Positions 1-6,792 of a DNA stretch of 9,257 nt are shown here, piece by piece. Source of the DNA: Pseudobdellovibrionaceae bacterium (GTDB taxonomy: Bacteria > Bdellovibrionota > Bdellovibrionia > Bdellovibrionales > JAMPXM01); assembly GCA_913776405.1 (NCBI GenBank), contig CAJYOV010000198.1, positions 1 to 9,257 of the forward strand. The letters run 5' to 3'. Positions within the stretch are counted from its first letter, which is position 1. Each line of letters starts with the position of its first letter. The notes under the pieces are model-generated. The model saw only the letters and a list, made by a program, of their open reading frames with translations, ran no database searches and had not been told where the DNA came from. A program made the position numbers and the translations under genes.

Positions 1-1
1 C

Positions 2-1240
2 TCACGCCAACGAGAATATCTGGCCGATGCATCCGCACTTCAATACACGCGAAACCCTAATGGCATCGGAGGTGCACTGATGAAAATCGGGCACCTTGAG
101 AGCCAATCGTCGGTGACAAGCCCTTACGCCGAAGAAGCAAGCCACATGTTCTTCGGAACGGTGAGTTCTTTTAGCAGTTTGTTTGCGACGCATCCCGATC
201 TGAATGATCGTGTAAATCGAATCGCCCCTCTGCTGCTTAAGCCGGGCGGATGGAAGCCGACGTTCGATAGAACATTAGCAAGCGTACCAAGATCTACGGA
301 ACCATCTGACGTTGCAACAGTGTCAGCGGTCGAAGACTTTGCCGCTCCGCTTGGACAAGTGGCTTCCATGGCATCAGCCATGGCGCCTCGACAAGCGGCG
401 CCGAGATCTCAATCGGAAGCGGCAGCTCAACGCGCGCAAACAATTATAGACACTGTCGGCATGCCTTCACTTGATGACTTAACTCATGCGAAAGAAAAAC
501 TTCAGTCCATTCCGCAGAGCGTTCGCGATCAACTAAACACGTCGACTGGCGCGACAGCAGGCGTGTTGGCACTTCTGCTTCAATCTGAATCTGGCAGCTC
601 TGCACAAGCCGCGTTTATTCGCGACGCGTTTGCTTCGCAGATGGTTGAGTATACCCAGATGATGTATCGCGAGATGGGCGAAACTCTGCACCGTGACCGT
701 CTGATGATTCTTGAACTTGCCGTACCTGCGCTTCGTCTGCTCGACGAAGAAGAGCAGCGAAAACTTCTTCTCTGTTGCCGTGATCTTGTTCACGCGGACG
801 GTAGATACGACCTTTTCGAGTACGTTGCTCTAACCATACTCGATCATCAATTCTTCTCGGCGAAAAAACGAAATCACCCGCGCCCACGCTTGAACGGACC
901 GAAAACGACGAACGATGTTTCAACCGTTTTGTCCGCGATCGCACACGCAGGAACTGACGATCAGGTAAAAGCAAAAGCCGCCTTCGACGCTGGTGTCGAC
1001 GCGATTCGCGAGAAGAACTCTTACCCGATCACATTCCGCACCGCTGACGAGTGCCGACTTCAAGCGATCGCCGATGCCGTCGACCGCCTCTCCTATCTCG
1101 AACCCGGCTCCCAGAAACTCGTCGTCGACGCCTGCATCCGCACCGTCGTCCACGACCGCGTCGTCAACCAAGACGAAAGCGAACTCCTAAAAGCCATCTG
1201 CACCGTCCTCGAAGCCCCACTCCCCGCCCTCGCCGTCTAA
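2..1240 (+). CDS. M48-family zinc metallopeptidase with TerB-like C-terminal region, 5'-truncated by the window edge
   Basis: The reading frame is open from base 2, so the ATG at 80 is an internal methionine. The visible 412 residues begin SRQREYLADASALQY, the classic M48/HtpX block whose Glu (codon 14-16) is the third zinc ligand. The HExxH helix and the N-terminal membrane segments expected of this family lie outside the window. The block around residues 60-74 (LFATHPDLNDRVNRI) is the conserved end of the M48 domain. A long helical tail follows. Residues 261-274 (DLVHADGRYDLFEY) and about 377-403 resemble the paired acidic-helix motifs of TerB-like domains, which are found at the C-terminus of a subgroup of roughly 600-residue membrane M48 peptidases. 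Likely role: membrane-anchored proteolysis or protein quality control; the substrate is unknown. The last 57 codons are strongly C-ending, unlike the start of the visible part. Family assignment is secure; function is inferred. Confidence 0.9.
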   Translation, partial: SRQREYLADASALQYTRNPNGIGGALMKIGHLESQSSVTSPYAEEASHMFFGTVSSFSSLFATHPDLNDRVNRIAPLLLKPGGWKPTFDRTLASVPRSTEPSDVATVSAVEDFAAPLGQVASMASAMAPRQAAPRSQSEAAAQRAQTIIDTVGMPSLDDLTHAKEKLQSIPQSVRDQLNTSTGATAGVLALLLQSESGSSAQAAFIRDAFASQMVEYTQMMYREMGETLHRDRLMILELAVPALRLLDEEEQRKLLLCCRDLVHADGRYDLFEYVALTILDHQFFSAKKRNHPRPRLNGPKTTNDVSTVLSAIAHAGTDDQVKAKAAFDAGVDAIREKNSYPITFRTADECRLQAIADAVDRLSYLEPGSQKLVVDACIRTVVHDRVVNQDESELLKAICTVLEAPLPALAV

Positions 1241-1251
1241 CCGGAAGTCAG

Positions 1252-1271
1252 AAGGTGCCAGGCTCCTTTTT
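1252..1271 (+). repeat. GGTGCC-type imperfect palindrome followed by a T-run
   Basis: Eleven bases after the M48 stop codon lies AAGGTGCCAGGCTCCTT, an inverted repeat centred on A1260 with a single T/T mismatch. It runs directly into five Ts (1267-1271). It resembles the AAGGTGCC/GGCACCTT palindromes that occur as dispersed intergenic elements in several bacterial genomes; that is recollection, not a search. Its position and T-run would also suit an intrinsic terminator for the M48 gene, but the stem is short and the loop very tight. Confidence 0.45.
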
Positions 1272-1297
1272 GCAACCGTGCGCGTTAATGTTCGGGA

Positions 1298-1326
1298 AGC
1301 GGATTGGCTGACCGCTCTGCCTTTTT
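1298..1326 (+). terminator. Weak terminator-like hairpin
   Basis: AGCGG (1298-1302) can pair with CCGCT (1312-1316) across a nine-base loop. A five-T run (1322-1326) and more T-rich sequence follow. The GC-rich five-base-pair stem is short and the T-run starts five bases after it, so this is only a possible backup terminator for the plus-strand M48 gene. Confidence 0.25.
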
Positions 1327-1392
1327 GCATTTTTAAGACTTGTGCAGCCGAGGCGTGTTCGTTTACGAGCGTAATTCCGGACGGAGCGCGAC

Positions 1393-1554
1393 GTGCAAAG
1401 ATGGATTGCAGATCGAAGTTCCTATCATGCGATTGTGAGCCGCTACCGTGCCTATGATCCGACTCTGCACTCGGAGGCATTTTCCTACCAGCATCTGCAT
1501 CAGTTGCGCTCGCATGCGGATGCGGATTGCAAGACTGCGACTGAGATTGCTTAG
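1393..1554 (+). CDS. Doubtful small ORF, 53 residues, GTG start
   Basis: A GTG at 1393 is preceded by GGAG at 1383-1386 with a six-base spacer, a good ribosome-binding arrangement. The frame runs to TAG at 1552-1554. The product is polar, rich in Ala, His, Arg, Ser and Tyr, with no membrane segment, cysteine pair or recognised family. Its stop shares the bases TTAG with the stop codon of the convergent cyclase gene. The frame opens at 1375, after a TAA. It could be a genuine small protein, a remnant of a decayed gene, or chance; I lean toward chance or remnant. Confidence 0.22.
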   Translation: MQRWIADRSSYHAIVSRYRAYDPTLHSEAFSYQHLHQLRSHADADCKTATEIA

Positions 1555-3629
1555 GCTTGCCGACGAAGAAGTGCAACGGTTGGAGCAACCGTCGGTTCTG
1601 GAACGGATGCTCCGAATTTTTTTATGGCTTGCGCGGCCTGCCGCGAAACCATTGCGTTTGCGTGTGAGTGAAGATCGGTCGCTAGCTCAAAAAGTGATTG
1701 AAGGTCTGCATCTGCGGCGAACGCGACAGTGTCTTGCTCGCGAACAAATTTCGCGATTTCGCCGAGCGCATAAAGACCCGACGCTTTTGAGTAAGGGCTT
1801 GGGCCCTTCAACATCGCTTTGAGTTTCCGCGCAACCTTGCGATTCCAATCGCGTTTGCCGTCTTTCACGAGAATGTTTGCGACAATTCGGTTGTCGCCTA
1901 GCTTTGCGAGTTCCGTGAAGATTCGATCTGCGGCATCTGCCTCAAAAGAGCTAAATACGTCGAGCGCGTTAGCTACAACACGGCGGTTCGAGTGCTTGAG
2001 ACATTCGAATAGGATCTCTCGAACCTCGCCCGACCACTCTTTTGCTGTCAGGATGTGATTCGCCGCCGAGACCAGTGAAGCCAGCAGGAAGCTCTGCGGC
2101 TCATTGTCGTGAGCGCTACGAAGAACTTGATTAAAACAAGCGATATAGGCCCGTTTGATTTCAGCTGAGGATTTGGCCACGCTAAAAGCGCGGAAGTTGA
2201 GAATGAGCTTATTCAACTCTTTCGGATCAAGCGTGGACTGCATCTTTGAAACATAGTCCAACACCTGGCAGATATCTTGATCATCACGATAGTAAGTCGC
2301 CATCTTGAAGCCGCGCTCGTCCGCTTGTCTCAAGTGAAGCGAAAGAGGCGTAAAGGCCTCGACTGTCACCAACGTGCGCGCCCCTTGAAGCCCCTTCAGC
2401 ATCACAACTTGCTGACGCTTACTACGGCAGAGATCTGAAGTGGCGTCGGTCATTGATTCATTAAATAGAACGGTGTTCTCGGATTTCTCGTGGACGTGCG
2501 ACAGCATTCTTACCGACTCGATGAGCGGCGGCCCTGCGAGCGCATAGGCATCTACCAGCGGCCCAAATCGTAGCGTGCCGTGAGAAAGTGATGACTTAAT
2601 GCGGAACGCGTACCCAGACTCCTCGGCTTCGGTTCGCGAACTGATATCAAGTGCGAGCTTGTTGATATCGCGAAGCGCCGCAATCGCGGTCGCTGATGAA
2701 TTCGGATGCTCATCATCTTTAAAGTAGAAGAGAACTTCATCGCCAACGAATTCATGAATCGAACCACCATATCGCGAAACGATGTGCGTGACCCCAATGA
2801 AAAACTCGTTGATCACTTCCATGAACTCCGCACGCTTTGGCGAAGAAAAAATCTGGGTAAAGTTGTTGATATCCGAGCGGACCAACGTGCAGTCGAATTC
2901 GTATGGCGGCGTCCTTCCAGACTCGAGCTCTTTACGAAGTGCGCCCAAAACTTGAGTTCGAAATAATTCTTTTTGCTTCGCAAGCTCCTGCGCTTGGGAC
3001 TCGAAGCCCCCAAGGCCACGTACGAGTGTTAGAGTCTCCCGTGACTTCGCAAGCTTCAGATCGCCGCGTTTTGCGCCGCGACGTTTTATATTCCTGATCA
3101 CGCTTCGCATGTCTCGGAACGAATACAAAACGACCACGAGAACGCCCAAGAACACAATGCCGAGGTCCTTGAGGACGACGTCTCTCGAAAATTTCCAGTA
3201 GTGGAAAAAATAACTCCACCACGATGTTTTATAACCGATCGCAAGCTGATACTCGCCTTCTTGAACGGTCGAGTAATGATAGGTTTCAGTATCGTACGAC
3301 GCCTCCGGGCCGCCAGACGGGATGTAAATTGCGTCGTCAGAGCCAGCCATGTTGCCGTAAGCGACGTCGACGCCACTTTTGCGAATGGAGTAGAAGTGGA
3401 ATTGATTATCTTCCATCGCCAAGGCAAGTCGTTCATCGAGATCTTCGATTTCCGACTGCCTTAGCAGAGCGCGCCCAACTTTGAGTTGATTGCTTGTGGA
3501 CAGCAAAAGTCTGCGCATCTCTGTGGTATATCCACCAGCAACCTGAATCGAGAAAAATGCGACGGTGTAAAGGGTGTAGAACCCAAGGAAGCTAATCGCA
3601 ACGTTGAAGAAGACTGAGTTCTTCTTCAT
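1551..3629 (-). CDS. Membrane class III nucleotidyl cyclase with extracytoplasmic sensor and HEAT-like repeats
   Basis: The 692-residue product has TM1 at about 7-29, an extracytoplasmic sensor (31-150), TM2 at about 153-170, a linker (175-240), a class III cyclase homology domain (245-425) and a helical C-terminus (about 450-680) with HEAT-like units such as LKHSNRRVVANALDVF. Both metal-binding aspartates are present: D253 in RSDINNFT and D297 in EFVGDEV. The position that is Lys in adenylate cyclases is Glu (E293), as in guanylate cyclases. The partner specificity position is Ala363 rather than Asp or Cys. The catalytic Asn position appears to be Ile370, while the catalytic Arg (R374) is kept. 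It may therefore make cGMP, be weakly active, or need a partner. The start overlaps the upstream stop as TAATG, so it is probably translationally coupled to the secreted zincin-like gene. Fold assignment is firm; product and activity are not. Confidence 0.9.
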   Translation of the reverse strand: MKKNSVFFNVAISFLGFYTLYTVAFFSIQVAGGYTTEMRRLLLSTSNQLKVGRALLRQSEIEDLDERLALAMEDNQFHFYSIRKSGVDVAYGNMAGSDDAIYIPSGGPEASYDTETYHYSTVQEGEYQLAIGYKTSWWSYFFHYWKFSRDVVLKDLGIVFLGVLVVVLYSFRDMRSVIRNIKRRGAKRGDLKLAKSRETLTLVRGLGGFESQAQELAKQKELFRTQVLGALRKELESGRTPPYEFDCTLVRSDINNFTQIFSSPKRAEFMEVINEFFIGVTHIVSRYGGSIHEFVGDEVLFYFKDDEHPNSSATAIAALRDINKLALDISSRTEAEESGYAFRIKSSLSHGTLRFGPLVDAYALAGPPLIESVRMLSHVHEKSENTVLFNESMTDATSDLCRSKRQQVVMLKGLQGARTLVTVEAFTPLSLHLRQADERGFKMATYYRDDQDICQVLDYVSKMQSTLDPKELNKLILNFRAFSVAKSSAEIKRAYIACFNQVLRSAHDNEPQSFLLASLVSAANHILTAKEWSGEVREILFECLKHSNRRVVANALDVFSSFEADAADRIFTELAKLGDNRIVANILVKDGKRDWNRKVARKLKAMLKGPSPYSKASGLYALGEIAKFVREQDTVAFAADADLQSLFELATDLHSHANAMVSRQAAQAIKKFGASVPEPTVAPTVALLRRQA

Positions 3630-5590
3630 TACTCAGGATTCCAATAAGCGTCGAGATTGATAATTCGTTTTGCATCAGCCGGTCCGTAGACTTTACCTTG
3701 AAACGAAACCTTCCGTTTCTTGCTCGCATCAAATTCTTGGCTTTGAAACGCTGACGACTCGAGAATTTTAACTGGATCTTTCGAGCGCTTAAGCGTTGAC
3801 CAAGCATCGTCCCAAGATCTGAAGGAGTAGCTTGGCTGCGGCGCTGGTGAATCCGCGAATGTCCCGCTGCTTAAGTTCCGCGGTTTTCTCGAAGAAGTGG
3901 GAGCAGCGCTGGCCGTTGCTGTCGGCGTTACAGAACCACCGGCTGAAGCAGGTGCGCTTTCTGCCGAAGCTGAGTTGGAATTCGATTTTGCCGAGTATGT
4001 CACAGCCTCGCTGCCTGATGGCGCGCGAGCCGCCGAGTCACTCTGAGACGAACCGCTTTCATTGCTTGCCGGACCACCGAACGCTTTACCACTCGGTGCT
4101 TTAAACTGTGTGAGGCTCGCTTTCGATACGGTTCTGACCTTCATCTCACCGAAACCCTTTTGCTGCGAGAAAGGAATCGAGACTTGCGCAAGTTCACCGT
4201 TTGGCAATTGAAGCACTGGTCCATTCGCATTGAACGCAACGGGTTCGACTACATACGAATCACCACTCTTGGAACGGGATTGAGTTCCGGTGCCTGCATA
4301 CGCCGTTGGAATCAATGACGGCATCCGATCAATCGTTTTCGCTACTTGCTTGCGAAGCACGTTGGCTGACTCTTTGTATTTTGCGAGAGCGGGTTTCATT
4401 GCTTTGATTTGATCTGCTGATTCTAATGATACAGCCATTTTGTTTGGCAGCGCTGGTTGAGCGCTGGCCGCCTTTGACGCCTGTGAATCTCGTTGCGCCG
4501 AAGAAAAAATTTCTTCTTTTCCGAGCGCAGAAGCAGCTTCTGAGTTATCTGCCAACTTGGCACTTTGAGTATCGCCTACGCTTTTCGATTTGCAAAACCT
4601 GTCCTGATTTTTTACGGCCGCTTCGACTGCAGTGCATTTACCTCGCCCTTCTAGAGCGACACAGCATTTTTCAAGCATAGACGTTTCGTTATCATTGCAG
4701 CCGCTAAGGTGCAGAACTTCGTGAAACATTACGCTGTTAAGTGAATCGCGTGTGTTGGAGTCAAGACCGAAAGTTATCGTTTGAGCTTTCACGTCAGCTT
4801 GAGTTTTGGTCCGCGAGTCACAGAAGAACATTTTTTCGTTGGTCGGACGTTGCAACAATGCGGACAACATCCCGGCGAAATTTCTGCCTACATTTTTCCT
4901 TACACAGCCCAGAAACGGCCCAGAATCCGGAGAGTCATTCACAGCACTTGCGGCATTAGCAATAACAGATCGCTGTTTATCACTGCACGAGTCGTCCACT
5001 TTCAAATTAAAGTCTACGAGTGAGGTCGCGGTCTGTAGCGTGATTGCCTGCGCGGAAATGCCTTTTGAATCATCGCACTGTCGAGAGCTGGGTCCCAGCC
5101 GGGTCTGAAGGCTCGGAGAGATTTTGGCCTCAGTTTCGCTTCCTGAGTAGTCGTCCAAATCTCCTGAGCCGTCCAGATGCCACATTCGAGGCACATTCTC
5201 AATGCGAGAGAGAATGAACGATCGCGACTTTGCGTTGAACGTAAAACTAAATTCCGTGCCTTTTCTCGTATCGAACATGACCATCCGGATTTCAGAAGGC
5301 TCTTCTCCGGAAGAGAGATTTTCGAACCAGAAAATGGCTGAATTATCTTGGAGCTTAACTGTCGAAATATTTTCTGCGCGTGTTTTCACGCTAACTGAAT
5401 TAGCCGCGCTATCATTCAAATAAATTGCAGCATCTCCAGAATCTTTGAAACGATGAATGCGAGCATAAGTCCACTGCTGAGCGGACGAAGCGTGGCTGCT
5501 AATCGAAGCCGCGACGATGGCAATTGCGATTATAATGTTCTTAGGTGCGATACTTCTGCCCATTGCCTTAGAGATATCGGCAGATCGCAT
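3629..5590 (-). CDS. Secreted putative zinc metalloprotease (HExxHxxGxxD) with Ser/Ala-rich linker and C-terminal domain
   Basis: 653 residues as called from ATG 5590. A second ATG at 5563 (residue 10) gives a shorter, more typical signal peptide: MGRSIAPK, a hydrophobic Ile/Ala stretch, then cleavage near SHASSA/QQW. Neither start has a convincing ribosome-binding site. Residues 290-300 (bases 4691-4723) read HEVLHLSGCND, matching the metzincin-type HExxHxxGxxD signature in which Asp is the third zinc ligand. Many cysteines surround it (C172, C202, C229, C257, C298, C309, C310, C319, C333), suggesting a disulfide-stabilised exported domain at about 165-340. Residues about 505-585 are low-complexity Ser/Ala/Pro, probably a disordered linker. 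About 585-653 is a small charged C-terminal domain. I do not recognise a named family. It lies 39 bases after a secreted serine protease gene and overlaps the cyclase gene start (TAATG). Export and zinc-site calls are reasonable; protease activity is inferred from the motif alone. Confidence 0.85.
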   Translation of the reverse strand: MRSADISKAMGRSIAPKNIIIAIAIVAASISSHASSAQQWTYARIHRFKDSGDAAIYLNDSAANSVSVKTRAENISTVKLQDNSAIFWFENLSSGEEPSEIRMVMFDTRKGTEFSFTFNAKSRSFILSRIENVPRMWHLDGSGDLDDYSGSETEAKISPSLQTRLGPSSRQCDDSKGISAQAITLQTATSLVDFNLKVDDSCSDKQRSVIANAASAVNDSPDSGPFLGCVRKNVGRNFAGMLSALLQRPTNEKMFFCDSRTKTQADVKAQTITFGLDSNTRDSLNSVMFHEVLHLSGCNDNETSMLEKCCVALEGRGKCTAVEAAVKNQDRFCKSKSVGDTQSAKLADNSEAASALGKEEIFSSAQRDSQASKAASAQPALPNKMAVSLESADQIKAMKPALAKYKESANVLRKQVAKTIDRMPSLIPTAYAGTGTQSRSKSGDSYVVEPVAFNANGPVLQLPNGELAQVSIPFSQQKGFGEMKVRTVSKASLTQFKAPSGKAFGGPASNESGSSQSDSAARAPSGSEAVTYSAKSNSNSASAESAPASAGGSVTPTATASAAPTSSRKPRNLSSGTFADSPAPQPSYSFRSWDDAWSTLKRSKDPVKILESSAFQSQEFDASKKRKVSFQGKVYGPADAKRIINLDAYWNPE

Positions 5591-5629
5591 AGAGCGTTCA
5601 ACTGGACTTTGCCCGACTTAAATACGGTT

Positions 5630-6628
5630 TTAGGCAACCGAAGGCGTCTGAGCTTTAGCTGCGCTCTTCTGCAAAGCTGGGTTCGGCTGGCCCCAAAGTT
5701 TGATGTCTTCCTGGATCAGTTTGAAGACCTCAGGATTATCCTTGAGAATGTTCATCGGAACAGCTTGATTCGCGTCCGCTGGAGAGTAGCTCTTTAACAC
5801 GCCTTCTTTGTCCGTGTCAGCGCCGACATGCATTGCTACGACAACTGGCTTACCATCAACCATCGCGAACAGTGGCGAGCCAGACGCACCTGCGCGCGAA
5901 CCGCAGTCGTGTTCGATGTTACCGGTACCCGCGTTCAAACCCTGCAGAGTACAGGTTTTTTGGAAAGAGATCTGCTCGACATTCTTATCAGCTGGAAAAC
6001 CAGCCATCGAAACTTTAGTCCCAGCAAATTTGAAGAGATCCAACGCTGCTGTTTCCATCCAACCCGTTTTTCTTCCAGGACATTTTTCAACCTTAACCAA
6101 AGTCCAATCCGAAGCATCTGCGCGATTCATGTCTCCAGCACGAACAGGTGTTGCTTTGAGTTCATAAGCAAAACCGCCTTGAGCACCAACTCCAACTTTC
6201 ATCGTCATTGAGTGGTCGGCGTTTTCATCTGGATTCGTTTCTTTTCCGAATGCAGCGTGGTGATTAACGAAAGCGAAACATGGTGAAACCATGAACGAAG
6301 TAGCGCGACCCTTTGCAGAGTGACCGTTCTTGGTAGGAACAGGGTTGTTGTTTGTGACGATACCGATCGGAGCGAGAGCGCGAACCGCTTCAGCGGCGCG
6401 GTCTTGTGCTTCGCGGGGGTCTTTGCCGTCGATCGAGAAAACGTTGATCTTGTGGAGTTGAGCGACGCCTGAGTTCTGAGCGAGGGTTTGGCTGCCGAAC
6501 ATGCAAGCTTCGTCCATGCAGCCAGCGCCCGCTTCCATTTCCCAGTTTGAAGCCGAAGCTTCGAAGCCTACGAAGAGGATCGCCGCGAGAGTCATCGTGC
6601 AGATTGTGTGAAGCTTGTTGATGCGCAT
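5630..6628 (-). CDS. Secreted trypsin-like serine protease (S1/V8-like fold)
   Basis: Start chosen at ATG 6628 (332 residues) because GGAG at 6636-6639 sits seven bases upstream and the protein then begins with a standard signal peptide, cleaved near ASA/SNWE (residues 26/27). An in-frame ATG at 6661 would add 11 charged residues before it. The catalytic triad is visible: H124 in FVNHHAAFG (compare TNxHV of related enzymes), D174 in SDWTLVKV, and S249 in GASGSPLF. Cysteines 226 and 242 flank the loop before the active serine, as in bacterial V8/S1-like proteases where they form a disulfide. C37/C42 near the mature N-terminus and C117/C183 may pair as well. Likely role: periplasmic or extracellular endopeptidase. 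No PDZ domain is present, so it is not HtrA/DegP. It is first in a probable operon with the zincin-like and cyclase genes and follows a 164-base gap likely to hold its promoter. Confidence 0.92.
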   Translation of the reverse strand: MRINKLHTICTMTLAAILFVGFEASASNWEMEAGAGCMDEACMFGSQTLAQNSGVAQLHKINVFSIDGKDPREAQDRAAEAVRALAPIGIVTNNNPVPTKNGHSAKGRATSFMVSPCFAFVNHHAAFGKETNPDENADHSMTMKVGVGAQGGFAYELKATPVRAGDMNRADASDWTLVKVEKCPGRKTGWMETAALDLFKFAGTKVSMAGFPADKNVEQISFQKTCTLQGLNAGTGNIEHDCGSRAGASGSPLFAMVDGKPVVVAMHVGADTDKEGVLKSYSPADANQAVPMNILKDNPEVFKLIQEDIKLWGQPNPALQKSAAKAQTPSVA

Positions 6629-6635
6629 TTTCCGT

Positions 6636-6639
6636 CTCC
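6636..6639 (-). promoter_or_regulatory. Ribosome-binding site deciding the serine protease start
   Basis: On the minus strand GGAG lies seven bases before the ATG at 6628. No comparable motif stands before the alternative ATG at 6661, and only the 6628 start puts the signal peptide at the N-terminus. Confidence 0.75.
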
Positions 6640-6760
6640 GTGCGGTGCCCTTCGCGGTCACCGGTTTTCGTCGGCTTCGGTTTATTTCTTCCCCGTTGCC
6701 TTCGAGCCTTATGCACTAGAGTTAATGCAATGGTTGTGCGCACTTACGTGTTTTAGAATG

Positions 6761-6783
6761 AGACGTTTCATAGTGAAACACCT
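6761..6783 (-). terminator. Ten-base-pair RNA hairpin just after the histidine kinase stop
   Basis: Read on the minus strand, AGGTGTTTCA and TGAAACGTCT flank the loop CTA and can form ten RNA pairs, two of them G-U wobbles. The opposite strand would have mismatches at those two positions, so the structure favours the minus-strand transcript. It begins nine bases after the kinase TAG. No strong U-tract follows (CATTCTAAAA), so it may be a 3'-end stabiliser, a processing site or a weak terminator. The inner GTTTCA-N3-TGAAAC is also a perfect DNA palindrome that could act as an operator. Confidence 0.45.
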
Positions 6784-6792
6784 GCGAACTTG

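Larger units (their letters stand above)
1241..1550. other. Convergent intergenic region, about 310 bases
   Basis: This stretch separates the plus-strand M48 gene from the 3' end of the minus-strand cyclase gene. It holds the palindrome at 1252-1271, the weak hairpin at 1298-1326 and a doubtful short ORF at 1393-1554. On the minus strand an open frame of low complexity, rich in Ser, His, Arg and Ala, spans it (1588-1187), but it overlaps the ends of both flanking genes and shows no recognisable motif. No clear intrinsic terminator was found for the cyclase gene on the minus strand. Confidence 0.6.
6629..6792 (-). other. Intergenic leader between kinase operon and protease operon
   Basis: This 164-base gap must hold the 3' end of the kinase operon transcript and probably the promoter of the serine protease gene. 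I see the hairpin at 6761-6783 and the ribosome-binding site at 6636-6639. No -35/-10 pair with good spacing stands out: TTGCAT (6724-6729, minus strand) is a possible -35, but no matching -10 lies 16-18 bases on. The element TGCA occurs twice, at 6712-6715 and 6725-6728. Confidence 0.45.

Noticed and set aside
615..974. Minus-strand open frames of 80-120 codons inside the M48 gene
   Set aside because: They are antisense to a well-supported coding region, Arg-rich and without motifs.
80..1240. M48 gene starting at ATG 80
   Set aside because: The same frame is open to base 2 and encodes the conserved M48 third-ligand block, so the true start is upstream of the window.
1449..1479. Possible bulged hairpin (TGCCT...AGGCA with inner CCGA/TCGG) downstream of the cyclase gene on the minus strand
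   Set aside because: It needs a five-base bulge and has no following U-tract; too weak to call a terminator.
1187..1588. Minus-strand open frame of 133 codons across the convergent gap
   Set aside because: It overlaps the ends of both strong flanking genes, has low-complexity Ser/His/Arg-rich composition and no recognisable motif; most likely non-coding.
1448..1822. Plus-strand open frame of 124 codons
   Set aside because: It lies mostly antisense to the cyclase C-terminus, is Arg/Leu-rich as expected for an antisense frame, and shows no domain.
6629..6661. Serine protease start at ATG 6661
   Set aside because: It adds 11 charged residues before a good signal peptide and lacks the well-spaced GGAG found before ATG 6628.
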